Shown piece after piece: positions 27,616 through 35,454 of a stretch of 64,000 bases of DNA. The translations under genes and the position numbers were made by a program. Within the stretch, counting starts at the first letter, position 1. Every line of letters starts with the position of its first letter. This DNA is from Terrabacter terrigena (GTDB lineage: Bacteria > Actinomycetota > Actinomycetes > Actinomycetales > Dermatophilaceae): NCBI RefSeq assembly GCF_042676085.1, contig NZ_JBHTKH010000005.1, positions 258,441-322,440 of the forward strand. Reading direction: 5' to 3'. Under the pieces are notes generated by a model. The model saw only the letters and a list, made by a program, of their open reading frames with translations, was not told the origin of the DNA and ran no database searches.

Positions 27616-29279
27616 CGCTGGGCGTCCTTCGTCTCGGTGGTGCTGTCGATGGCACTGTCAGCCGCGCTGTCGCCGGCGTGCCGGGAGAGCCGGTCGTTCG
27701 GGGAGACCGCGCCGGGCTCGCTCGCCAGGGCCGCCTCCGCTTCGGCCGCCGCCTCGGCGTCGCCGCGCGCCTCGGCCCGGGCCCGCGCGCGCGCGTCGGC
27801 CTGGGCGCCGGTCCGGGCGTCGCCGGTCCGGGCGTCGCCGGTCTGGGCGTCGCCGGCCAGAGCGGCCTGGGCCGCCTCGTCGGTCTTCGTGCCGGCGCGG
27901 CGGCGCGCCACCCAGCCGTCGATGTTGCGCTGCTGCGCCCGCGTCACGGCGAGCTGCCCGGGAGCGACGTCGCTCACCACGGCCGAACCGGCCGCGACGT
28001 AGGCGCCGTCACCGATGTGGCGCGGGGCGACCACGACCGAGTTGCTGCCGACGAAGCTGTGGGCCCCGACGTTCGTGTGGCCCTTGGTCACGCCGTCGTA
28101 GTTGGCGAAGATCGTGCCGGCACCGATGTTGGCGCCCTCCCCGATCGTCGCGTCGCCGCAGTAGGTCAGGTGCGGCACCTTGGCGCCGTCACCGATGACG
28201 GCGTTCTTCGTCTCGACGAAGCCGCCGATCTTGCCCTTGGCCCCGAGCCGGGTGCCCGGCCGCAGGTAGGAGAAGGGACCGACGGTGGCCCCGGGCCCGA
28301 TCTCGGCGAGCTCGGCCTGCGTGCGCACGACGCTGGCGCCGTCGCCGACCTCGACGTCGGTGAGGGTGGTGTCGGGGCCGATGACGCAGTCGCGGCCGAT
28401 GGTGGTGGCGCCGTGGATCTGGGTGTTCGGCCGCACGACGGTGTCGGGTCCGATCGTCACGTCGGCGTCGATCCACGTCGTGGCGGGGTCGATGACGATG
28501 GCGCCGTCGCGCATCGCCTGCTCGACGGTCCGCCGGTTGAGCTCGGCGCCGAGACGGGCCAGCTGCACCTTGTCGTTGACGCCCTCGGTCTGCCACAGGT
28601 CGGCGACGAGGTGGGCCCGCACGGCGAGGCCGCGACCGCGGGCGATCGCGATGACGTCGGTGAGGTACTTCTCGCCCTGCGCGTTGTCGGTGCCGACCTC
28701 GGCGAGCGCCTCGCGCAGGACCGCCACGTCGAACGCGTACAGCCCGCTGTTGACCTCGCGGATCGCGCGCTGCTCCTCGTCGGCGTCCTTCTGCTCGACG
28801 ATCGCCGCCACGGCGCCCGTCTCGTCGCGCAGCACGCGACCGTAGCCGGTCGGGTCGTCGAGCGTCGCAGTGATGACGGTGACCGCGCTGCCCGACGCGT
28901 GGTGGGCGGCGACGAGACCTTCGAGGGTCTCGCTCGTCAGGAGCGGCACGTCGCCGTAGGTCACGACCACCGTGCCGGACAGGTCGGCCGGAAGGGCCTC
29001 GAGCGCACACTCGACGGCGCGGCCGGTGCCCTTGACGTCGTCCTGGTCGGCGACGACCGCGTCCGGGTCCACCTGGCTCACGTGCTCGGCGACCCGGTCG
29101 CGTTCGTGGCGCACGACGACGGCGAGGTGGTGGGGGCTGGTGCCCCGCGCCGCCCGGATCGCGTGAGCCACCAGACTGCGGCCCCCGATCGTGTGGAGGA
29201 CCTTCGGGGTCGTGGACTTCATGCGTGTGCCCTCACCGGCGGCGAGGACGATCACGGCGGTCGGCCGTAGATCGCTCAC
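27612..29279 (-). CDS. glmU: Bifunctional GlmU (N-acetyltransferase/uridylyltransferase)
   Basis: About 555 residues. An N-terminal pyrophosphorylase domain (AVIVLAAGEGTRMKSTTPKVLH, with the nucleotide-binding GxGTRM and Lys) precedes a C-terminal left-handed beta-helix with hexapeptide repeats (VTIGPDTVVRPNTQIHGATTIGRDCVIG), ending AVTRAQQRNIDGWVARRR. It makes UDP-GlcNAc for peptidoglycan. GTG at 29279 is chosen since AAGGAG lies 9 nt before it; an ATG further upstream would add 9 residues. The last ~90 residues form an Ala/Asp/Arg-rich tail with an in-frame TGDAR repeat, beyond the usual length. Confidence 0.95.
   Translation of the reverse strand: MSDLRPTAVIVLAAGEGTRMKSTTPKVLHTIGGRSLVAHAIRAARGTSPHHLAVVVRHERDRVAEHVSQVDPDAVVADQDDVKGTGRAVECALEALPADLSGTVVVTYGDVPLLTSETLEGLVAAHHASGSAVTVITATLDDPTGYGRVLRDETGAVAAIVEQKDADEEQRAIREVNSGLYAFDVAVLREALAEVGTDNAQGEKYLTDVIAIARGRGLAVRAHLVADLWQTEGVNDKVQLARLGAELNRRTVEQAMRDGAIVIDPATTWIDADVTIGPDTVVRPNTQIHGATTIGRDCVIGPDTTLTDVEVGDGASVVRTQAELAEIGPGATVGPFSYLRPGTRLGAKGKIGGFVETKNAVIGDGAKVPHLTYCGDATIGEGANIGAGTIFANYDGVTKGHTNVGAHSFVGSNSVVVAPRHIGDGAYVAAGSAVVSDVAPGQLAVTRAQQRNIDGWVARRRAGTKTDEAAQAALAGDAQTGDARTGDARTGAQADARARARAEARGDAEAAAEAEAALASEPGAVSPNDRLSRHAGDSAADSAIDSTTETKDAQR
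27806..27850. repeat. 15-bp tandem repeat in glmU tail
   Basis: Three adjacent copies of a 15-bp unit (27806-27820, 27821-27835, 27836-27850, one substitution in the third) encode the repeated TGDAR pentapeptide of the GlmU C-terminal tail. Being a multiple of three, copy-number changes would keep the frame. Confidence 0.8.
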
Positions 29280-29642
29280 AGGGCGCAGCTCCTTCATGGA
29301 TCGGCGTGCACTCGGGCGCGGACGACCCCGGTCATCGCCTGACCCGGGTGCGCCGCCCGCCATGCTACTCGCGGGGCCGGGCCGCGCCGCAGGCCCGTGC
29401 GCAGGCCGTGACCCCGCTCACAACCGGCACCGTCTGCCGGCTCCGCGTGCGTATGCCGTCGCCGCGCTCCGCGTGGTTCCAGCCGCTGCCGCGCGGGCGG
29501 GCCTGAGTCACCACGAGTCGATGCGCCGGCTGCGCTTCGCACTGGCGTTGCTCCCCGGGCAGGGCACCGTCGCTCGTGCCTCGCCCCTCCCGACTCCTCA
29601 CGGAGAGCACGTCAGCGCTCGCTGCGCTTCGCGCTGGCGTTG
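29280..29642. other. 363-bp intergenic region before glmU, with a tRNA-end duplication
   Basis: No convincing gene. It contains the glmU promoter side, then a stretch with an almost perfect copy of the tRNA-Gln 3' end and its flank (see repeat). GC-rich and without strong hairpins otherwise. Confidence 0.6.
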
Positions 29643-29655
29643 CTCCCCGGGCAGG
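29529..29655. repeat. 35-bp direct repeat including the tRNA-Gln 3' end
   Basis: 29529-29563 and 29621-29655 match at 34 of 35 positions. The right copy contains the acceptor and T-stem end of tRNA-Gln (29643-29655). Such duplications are typical of integration scars, although tandem slippage is also possible. Confidence 0.75.
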
Positions 29656-29721
29656 AGTCGAACCTGCGTCGCTTGTCCTGATTCAAAGTCAGGCGGGCCC
29701 TGCCGGCAGACCAACCGGGGA
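29643..29721 (-). tRNA. tRNA-Gln (anticodon TTG)
   Basis: Acceptor stem 29715-29721/29644-29650 of seven perfect pairs with discriminator G at 29643. The anticodon stem is CCTGA/TCAGG with loop CTTTGAA; TTG lies at 29684-29686. The T arm is GCAGG TTCGACT CCTGC. At 79 nt it is somewhat long: the variable region is about 9 nt and there is an extra base after the D stem. CCA is not encoded. Confidence 0.82.
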
Positions 29722-29797
29722 TCGTCGTCGCGGACGTGCACAGGCTAGTGCAGTGCCGCACCCGCACGCCGCGGCACTCGCCCCCGACGTACCGGGC

Positions 29798-32149
29798 TCA
29801 GGATCCGACCGGGGTGACGCCGCTCGCCGCGGGGTCGGCGGGCGTCGGGGCGCCCGGTGACGGGGTGGTCGGCGCCGAACCCAGCACCTGCGCGTCCACG
29901 GCGGGCGGCGCGGAGTCGGGCTGGGCGACGGGAGGTTGGACGGCGGACGTGTCGACCGGGGGCGCGGGCTGGACGTTCTCTGCCGCAGCGGACGAGGCGG
30001 CCGTGTTCGACGCGGCGGCGCTCGTCGCGGTGTCGGTCGCAGCGGCCGAGCCCGACGGGGCAGGGTCTGCAGCGGGCGTGGGTTCGGCCGGGGCCGGCGG
30101 GGTCGCTCCGGGGTCGGCCGGGGTCGGGTCGGCCGGCACCGGGGTGACGGCCGGTGCGGGAGGCTGGTCGGCGGCGGGGTCGCTTGCAGCGCCCGGGTCG
30201 GCAGCGCCGGCACCAGGGTCGGGTGCCGTGGCGCCGGGATCGACGGACGCGGGGCTGGCGCTGGGAGGGTAGGGAGTCGAGTCGGCTTGGGCAGGAGGCT
30301 GGTCCGCCGGGGCCGGGGTGTCTGCGGCGGCAGGCGCCGGCGAGGGCGAGACCGGTGCCGCGGGCGCCGCGGCGGCGGCCGCTGCCGGTGGAGCCGCCGG
30401 AGCGGGGTCGACCGCTGCCGGCGCAGGGGCCGGGGCCGCCGGTGCCGGGTCGACGACCGCAGGAGCAGGGCCGGCGGCTGCCGGCGAGGTCGGCGCGACG
30501 GCAGCCGGAGCCGCAGGTGCGCTGGACGCGGCCGCAGCGTCGGCGCCGACGCTGGGCAGCACGGCCAGCACGAGCACGTCGGTCGGACTGGTGCCGGGCG
30601 CTGCGGCCGTGGTGGACGGAGTCGTCTGGGCCGCGCTGCCGACCAGGACGACCTGGGCGGCAGGAGTGCCGATGTTCTGGGTGACGGCCGGGACCACGGT
30701 GATCCCGAGCCCGACCATGAGACCCGCCATCGCCGTGGCGATGGGCGGCCCGAGGGTCGTGCCGGCCAGCAGGGACCCACCCGCGAGGGCGACGGCGGGC
30801 GCGGTCACGGCCGCGCCGGACACCAGGGCGCTCGTACCGACGACTCCGGCGGCGATGGGAGCGGCGATCACGGTGCCGCCCCCGGCACCGGCCGAGACGG
30901 CCGTGCCGGCGGCGAGCGAGGTCGCACCGAAGGAGGCCGCACCGAAGGAGGCCGCGCCGCCGGAGGCGACGACGCCCGTGGCCGCTCCGGCTGCGGTGGT
31001 GGTGGTCACGACGGCTCCGGTCGCGGAGGCGCCGACGGCAGTGGCGCCGGCAGCACCGGATGCCGCGCTCCCGGCGATCCCGCCGACCGTGGCGCCGGTG
31101 GCGGAGACACCGCCGGTGGCCCCCGCGACGGTCGTGCCTGCCGCGGTCGCGCCGGCCGCGGTGGTTCCGGCCAGCGTGGTTCCGGCCGCGCCGCCGGCGA
31201 CGGTCGTGCCGGCAGCGGCTCCGGCTGCCGAAGTGCCTGCCGCAGCACCGGCCGCGGTCGATCCAGCGGCGGTCGAACCGATGAGGCCGGCCATCGCGCC
31301 GTGCTGCAGGGTGCCGGCCATCGCGGCACCGGCAGCGAGCACGATCGGACCGGTGAGCACGCCGAAGCCCTCGTAGACGCGGCGGAGCTCGACGGCGATG
31401 CCCGCCTCGCGGGAGCAGTGGGCGAGGTGCGCCTCGGCCCGCGCGCGCTGGCGCGCCGTGAGGCGGCCGCGGACGTGACCGCCCAGGTGGTCGAGGGTCC
31501 AGCGGCACTCGGGCGCGCCGCACACGGGCACGCGCCGCTGCACCCACACGTCGAGGTAGCGGGCTCGCAGCTCGTCACGGGCGCGCATCGCCCTGGCGCT
31601 GACGACGTTGGCGGAGACCCCGAGGAGCGGGGCGACGACGCGCGGTGGCTCGCCCTCGACCATGGTGTGCCAGAGCAGCTGGCGGTCGCTCTCGCTCAGC
31701 TGCCGGAAGGCGGACCGGACGAGGTCGGTGTCGACACCTTCGGCGCCGAGCGCGGACAGGTGCGAGTCGGCGGCCGGGATGCGGTCGAGGTCGCTGCCGG
31801 GCGTCGGCACGAGACTCATGTCGCTGCGGATCGCGTCGACGCCGACGGTGCGCACCGTCGCGGTGAAGTACGCGCGGAAGTTCTCGGACGGGCCGTTGCC
31901 CTCGCGGATGAGGCGGAACATGCGGGCGGATGCCTCGGCCACGAGGTCCTCGGCCGACACGCGGCCGCGGAAGCGGGTGGCCACGCCGTAGGCCGCCGGG
32001 AGGTTGCGCTGCCAGAGCGCCGCGAAGGCACTGTCGTCTCCGAGCCGGGCCCGCGAGAGCAGGACCGCATCACTCTCGTCGAGCGCATCGGCGCTGGGCC
32101 GCGCCGCGGCCGTGGACTCCGTCTGGGGTCCGATCGTGTGGGCTGACAC
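29798..32149 (-). CDS. ECF sigma factor fused to zinc-binding anti-sigma-like, membrane and Pro/Ala-rich domains (paralog 1)
   Basis: About 783 residues in one chain. Sigma region 2 is at about 28-110 (ARLGDDSAFAALWQRNLPAAYGVATRF, EDLVAEASARMFRLI) and region 4 at about 143-200 (LSESDRQLLWHTMVEGEPPRVVAPLLGVSANVVSARAMRAR). A C-x5-H-x19-H-x3-C set (C215, H221, H241, C245) suits a zinc anti-sigma fold. A membrane segment lies at about 263-285, a long Ala/Gly/Thr-rich hydrophobic stretch continues to about 500, and a ~250-residue Pro/Ala tail is probably outside the cell. GTG 32149 has AGGAG 9 nt upstream. The sigma would be held at the membrane until released, probably by proteolysis; this is inference. 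Fusions of this kind are known among actinobacterial ECF groups. A paralog lies 1 kb away. Confidence 0.85.
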   Translation of the reverse strand: MSAHTIGPQTESTAAARPSADALDESDAVLLSRARLGDDSAFAALWQRNLPAAYGVATRFRGRVSAEDLVAEASARMFRLIREGNGPSENFRAYFTATVRTVGVDAIRSDMSLVPTPGSDLDRIPAADSHLSALGAEGVDTDLVRSAFRQLSESDRQLLWHTMVEGEPPRVVAPLLGVSANVVSARAMRARDELRARYLDVWVQRRVPVCGAPECRWTLDHLGGHVRGRLTARQRARAEAHLAHCSREAGIAVELRRVYEGFGVLTGPIVLAAGAAMAGTLQHGAMAGLIGSTAAGSTAAGAAAGTSAAGAAAGTTVAGGAAGTTLAGTTAAGATAAGTTVAGATGGVSATGATVGGIAGSAASGAAGATAVGASATGAVVTTTTAAGAATGVVASGGAASFGAASFGATSLAAGTAVSAGAGGGTVIAAPIAAGVVGTSALVSGAAVTAPAVALAGGSLLAGTTLGPPIATAMAGLMVGLGITVVPAVTQNIGTPAAQVVLVGSAAQTTPSTTAAAPGTSPTDVLVLAVLPSVGADAAAASSAPAAPAAVAPTSPAAAGPAPAVVDPAPAAPAPAPAAVDPAPAAPPAAAAAAAPAAPVSPSPAPAAADTPAPADQPPAQADSTPYPPSASPASVDPGATAPDPGAGAADPGAASDPAADQPPAPAVTPVPADPTPADPGATPPAPAEPTPAADPAPSGSAAATDTATSAAASNTAASSAAAENVQPAPPVDTSAVQPPVAQPDSAPPAVDAQVLGSAPTTPSPGAPTPADPAASGVTPVGS

Positions 32150-32193
32150 CTGAGGGGGCTCCTCCCGCGAGGAATAACCTCCAGTGTGGAGCA

Positions 32194-32220
32194 CCGACGT
32201 CGTCCATGTGAGTCGTTTCC
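32194..32220 (-). promoter_or_regulatory. Candidate ECF-type promoter of paralog 1
   Basis: Minus strand GGAAAC (32220-32215), a 16-bp spacer and CGTCGG (GTCGG 32198-32194). The AAC -35 and GTC -10 elements are typical of ECF sigma promoters. It would start RNA near 32187, about 38 nt before the GTG, and suggests autoregulation. Confidence 0.5.
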
Positions 32221-32248
32221 GGGGAACAGTCCAGTTCCCGGCACGCGG

Positions 32249-32301
32249 CGGTGAGGTCGATCGCGGCCCTCCCCGGGTTTGCGTCGCGATCGACCTCACC
32301 G
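32249..32301. repeat. 17-bp perfect inverted repeat upstream of the sigma and TetR genes
   Basis: Arms 32249-32265 and 32285-32301 are exactly complementary with a 19-nt loop. It lies in the 316-bp region between two divergent genes, so it is not a simple gene-end terminator. It could be an operator, an element of a small RNA, or the terminator of an unseen transcript. A GGGAAC/GTTCCC dyad lies at 32222-32239. No gene was found in 32150-32465. Confidence 0.8.
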
Positions 32302-32465
32302 GCGGTCTCGCCCGGCCGTGGTCCCCCCAGTGCCTCGGCTCCTCCGCCAACTCCCTGCCGAACACAAAGACGGAGCGCGCGCGGTTTCATGACGAGATTT
32401 CGAAAAAAGTTCTGACGGGCCCGGCCTTGGCACGAGCCGCGGACTCCGGACTGCACAATGGCGAC

Positions 32466-33122
32466 GTGACCCCAGACCGCGCCGAAAGAGCCGACCGGTC
32501 CCGCCCGCGCGCCCGCATGACGGGCCCGGAACGCCGTGAGCAGCTCATCACCGTCGGGCGAAAACTCTTCGCGGACAAGGGTTTCGAGGCCACCTCGGTC
32601 GAGGAGGTCGCCTCGCGGGCCAACGTGTCCAAGCCCGTCGTGTACGAGCACTTCGGCGGCAAGGAGGGGCTGTACGCCGTCGTGGTCGACCGCGAGATCC
32701 AAGCGCTCATGGGCGGCATCAGCGCCGCGCTCGAGGAGCCCGAAGGGGCTCGGGTCCTGCTCGAGCGCGCCACTCTCGCGCTGCTCGACTACATCGAGTC
32801 CGACCCCGACGGCTTCCGCATCCTCGTGCGCGACTCCCCTCCCGGCCAGGCGACCGGCTCGTTCGCGAGCGTCCTCGGCGACGTCGCGGCGCAGGTGGAG
32901 CACCTGCTCGCGGCCGAGTTCAAGCAGCGGGGCCTCGAGCCGAAGTCGGCCCCGATCCACGCGCAGATGCTCGTGGGCATGGTCGCACTGACCGGCCAGT
33001 GGTGGCTCGACAGCCGCAAGTTCAAGAAGGACCAGGTGGCGGCACACCTGGTGAACCTCGCCTGGAACGGCCTCTCCGGTCTCGACCCGAAGCCGCGCCT
33101 CGTGACGCTCCCGCACCGCTGA
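32466..33122 (+). CDS. TetR/AcrR family regulator
   Basis: About 218 residues. The DNA-binding domain (RREQLITVGRKLFADKGFEATSVEEVASRANVSKPVVYEHFGGKEGLYAVVVDRE) is a clear TetR helix-turn-helix, close to the actinobacterial group whose helix reads VSKPVVYEHFGGKEG. The ligand domain is about 140 residues, with WWLDSRKFKKDQVAAHLVNLAWNGL. Two starts are possible: GTG 32466, exactly 6 nt after a CACAAT box as in other leaderless genes, or ATG 32517; neither has a Shine-Dalgarno. It lies between two sigma-fusion genes. The target is unknown. Confidence 0.88.
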   Translation: MTPDRAERADRSRPRARMTGPERREQLITVGRKLFADKGFEATSVEEVASRANVSKPVVYEHFGGKEGLYAVVVDREIQALMGGISAALEEPEGARVLLERATLALLDYIESDPDGFRILVRDSPPGQATGSFASVLGDVAAQVEHLLAAEFKQRGLEPKSAPIHAQMLVGMVALTGQWWLDSRKFKKDQVAAHLVNLAWNGLSGLDPKPRLVTLPHR

Positions 33123-33126
33123 CGGC

Positions 33127-33172
33127 CGGTCGCCGGGCGACCGCTCACGCCAGTGGGACCCGTTCCCGCGGG
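33127..33172. terminator. Hairpins between TetR and sigma paralog 2
   Basis: CGGTCGCC/GGCGACCG (33127-33143) is followed by a GACCCG/CGGGTC stem up to the sigma stop. It sits between converging genes. Confidence 0.5.
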
Positions 33173-35014
33173 TCAGGTGGGTCGAAGCGTTTGGGTCCAG
33201 GTGCCTCCGGTCGAGTCCGTGACCCGCACGACCAGCGGCACGACGCCGCCGGTGCCCGCCTGCTCGAGGACGGCCGAGCCGCGTGCTCCGGTGCACGACA
33301 CGGTTGCTCGGCCCGGCTGCGTGCAGTCCCAGCTCGAGTTGCGCACGGTGAGCCGGCCCGCACCGGACAGGTTGGTGATCCTCACCGTCAGGGCGGTGGC
33401 GGACTCCGTGCGCACCCTGACCGAGATGCGAGCCGTGTCGCCCGCCCTGACGAGGCGCACCCTGATGGTGGGGGCAGCCGCCTCGGGGTCTGGCGACGGA
33501 TCCTGTTGCGTGGGTGGGCCGGGCGCGGTCACCGGGGTGTTCGGGGCAGGCGACGGGGTCGAGCTGGATGGGCGAACCGGGCCGGGCGTGGACGGATCGG
33601 CGGGCATGGAGGGCCTGGACGGCTCGGGTGCCTGAGCCGTCGGAGCGACCGGGCGAGGCGGTCCTGCGGCCACCGGTCCCGGGCTCGCTCCGACGGTCGC
33701 TCCGCCGGTCGCTCCGACGCCGACGGGCTGCTGCGAGCTGGCGGCCGGCCGCGGCGTCCCGGTCACGGGGCGAACGACACCTGCGCCCACCGTGCTCGCG
33801 ATCGCTGACGGTGCGGCCGCAGCGGCCGTGCCGATGGGCGTGGCCGGAACCGCCCGACCGAATGCTGAAGGTGCCGCAGCCGGTGCGGGCGCAGTGGCGC
33901 TGCTGGACGGCCTGGCCTGCGGCGCCGGCAGGCCGGAGCCGGTGAGCGACGGGCCCGGCACGGCGAGCGCACCGGCCAGTCCGGCCGTCACGGCGAACAC
34001 CGCGCCGAGGCTGGTGGCACGGCCAGCGACCTGAGCGACGGCCTCAGCCGCGCGCCCGGCCACCGACTCCAGGCCCCGCGGCGCACAGGTCGCGCCGCTC
34101 GAGCCGACGGCACCTGAGGTGGAGGCCGCGGTGGTGAAGGCGGTGGTGGAGGCGGCCGAGGTAGCAGCCGAGAGCGCTGCGACCACGCCCCCGGTGACGA
34201 AGCCCGGCGTCGCCAGGCCCGCGGCGAGCACGACAGGCACGACGAGCGCGGGGAACCCGTCGTGGATGACGCGGAGGTCGGCGGCCAGCGCCGCGGCGTG
34301 CGGACACCCGGCGACGTGTGCCTGCGCGCGCTCGGTCTGGCGTTTGGGCAGCCGCCCGCGCACGAAGGCGCCGAGGTGCGTCACCGTCCAGCGGCACTCG
34401 TCGCTGTCGGCACCGGCCAGCTCGCGCGCCGCCCGGGCGTCGAGGTAGTTGGCCCGCAGCGCTTCTCGTGCCCGCATGGCCCGCGCGCTCACGGCGTTGG
34501 CGGTCATGCCGAGTGCGGGGGCCACGTTGCGTGGGGCGGCGCCCTCGACGGTCGTGTGCCACAGGATGCGCTGGTCGCGCTCGGGCAGCCCGGCGAAGGC
34601 CGTGCGCACGAGCGCCAGGCCCTCCTCGTCGACGGCGAGTCCTGCGAGGAGGTCGGGCAGCGCCGGGGCGAGGCCCTCGAGGTCGTCGTCCTCGGTGGGC
34701 ACCAGGCGTAGCTCGCGCCTGCCCTGGTCGATGGCGACGGTGCGCACCGCCGACAGGAAGTACGCGCGGAAGTTCTCGTGCGGCCCGCGCCCCTCGCGGA
34801 TGAGGCCCAGCACCCGGGCAGCGGCCTCGGCGACGACGTCCTCGGGAGCCGAGCGTCCGCGATGGCGGTTCGCGACGGCATACGCCGCGGGGAGGTGCCG
34901 GCGCCACAGCTCGCCGAAGGCTTCGGCCGAGCCGTCACGCGAGCGCGCGAGCAGGGTCGCGTCGGGCGCCGAGGCCCACGCCTCGCTCGACCACAAGGTC
35001 GCGTCTGCCGACAA
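33173..35014 (-). CDS. ECF sigma factor fused to zinc-binding anti-sigma-like, membrane and Ig-like domains (paralog 2)
   Basis: 613 residues, same plan as its neighbour. Sigma region 2 is at about 19-100 (ARSRDGSAEAFGELWRRHLPAAYAVANRH, EDVVAEAAARVLGLI) and region 4 at about 135-190 (GLPERDQRILWHTTVEGAAPRNVAPALGMTANAVSARAMRAR). C207, H213, H233 and C237 have exactly the spacing C-x5-H-x19-H-x3-C of paralog 1. Hydrophobic segments lie at about 255-280 and 335-355, followed by a ~170-residue Pro/Ser/Thr linker. A ~95-residue beta-rich Ig-like module ends it, with two Cys (WDC, VSC) that may form a disulfide outside. The start is TTG 35014 or TTG 34996. Probably a membrane-tethered sigma with an extracytoplasmic sensor. 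Confidence 0.85.
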   Translation of the reverse strand: MSADATLWSSEAWASAPDATLLARSRDGSAEAFGELWRRHLPAAYAVANRHRGRSAPEDVVAEAAARVLGLIREGRGPHENFRAYFLSAVRTVAIDQGRRELRLVPTEDDDLEGLAPALPDLLAGLAVDEEGLALVRTAFAGLPERDQRILWHTTVEGAAPRNVAPALGMTANAVSARAMRAREALRANYLDARAARELAGADSDECRWTVTHLGAFVRGRLPKRQTERAQAHVAGCPHAAALAADLRVIHDGFPALVVPVVLAAGLATPGFVTGGVVAALSAATSAASTTAFTTAASTSGAVGSSGATCAPRGLESVAGRAAEAVAQVAGRATSLGAVFAVTAGLAGALAVPGPSLTGSGLPAPQARPSSSATAPAPAAAPSAFGRAVPATPIGTAAAAAPSAIASTVGAGVVRPVTGTPRPAASSQQPVGVGATGGATVGASPGPVAAGPPRPVAPTAQAPEPSRPSMPADPSTPGPVRPSSSTPSPAPNTPVTAPGPPTQQDPSPDPEAAAPTIRVRLVRAGDTARISVRVRTESATALTVRITNLSGAGRLTVRNSSWDCTQPGRATVSCTGARGSAVLEQAGTGGVVPLVVRVTDSTGGTWTQTLRPT

Positions 35015-35122
35015 ACCTCTGCCCTTCGTCTGCCCCGGGTCTCACCGGTTTGTCCGGTCTGAGCGGTGCGGGTCAGTCTGCCAATCGGCAGGGCGGGCGT
35101 CCATCCGAACGCCGACGGGTTG

Positions 35123-35180
35123 GCAGGTTTCGTCCTCCCGAATGATCCCCTCCACGAAACCACGCGGGAGGACGAAACCT
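35123..35180. repeat. 17-bp perfect inverted repeat before sigma paralog 2
   Basis: Arms 35123-35139 and 35164-35180 are exactly complementary around a 24-nt loop. If the promoter is in the AT-rich block beyond it, this forms a strong hairpin in the leader RNA of the sigma gene. Confidence 0.8.
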
Positions 35181-35274
35181 GACGGCACCACTGGAGACGA
35201 ACCCCGAAGGGGCCACTCCCTCCCCTGACCAAGCGGGAGACCCCTGCGTTGCCGTCACCTGTACGACGTGCCGA

Positions 35275-35309
35275 CACCCATTTCATGACACTGTTTTCCG
35301 AAATGGGTG
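35275..35309. repeat. 10-bp inverted repeat overlapping candidate sigma promoter
   Basis: CACCCATTTC (35275-35284) and GAAATGGGTG (35300-35309) are exact complements 15 nt apart, the geometry of a dimeric regulator site. It overlaps the weak ECF-like -35/-10 pair. Confidence 0.55.
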
Positions 35310-35454
35310 GAAATGCCGGAAATTGACCCAGATTTTCTCCGGCGGTGAGACGGCCGACGAGCACGAGACCGCCCGCTTACCTCCACGAGACCCGTGACTT
35401 ACCCGCTGTCCGACGACGGGCCATGCGGCGGCAAGGGCCCCGACCCCACCGGGG

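Larger units (their letters stand above)
35015..35454. other. 440-bp intergenic region upstream of sigma paralog 2
   Basis: No convincing gene. It holds two strong inverted repeats (35123-35180 and 35275-35309), a CCCC/GGGG hairpin near 35203 and an AT-rich block at 35275-35345 that is probably the promoter region. A weak ECF-like pair on the minus strand, GGAAAAC (35299-35293) and GTCGG (35275-35271) with a 17-bp spacer, would give a ~250-nt leader for the sigma gene. Confidence 0.5.

Noticed and set aside
29936..32146. 736-codon open frame antisense to sigma paralog 1
   Set aside because: Gly/Arg-rich translation mirrors the Pro/Ala repeats of the real gene; the sigma domains are only on the minus strand.
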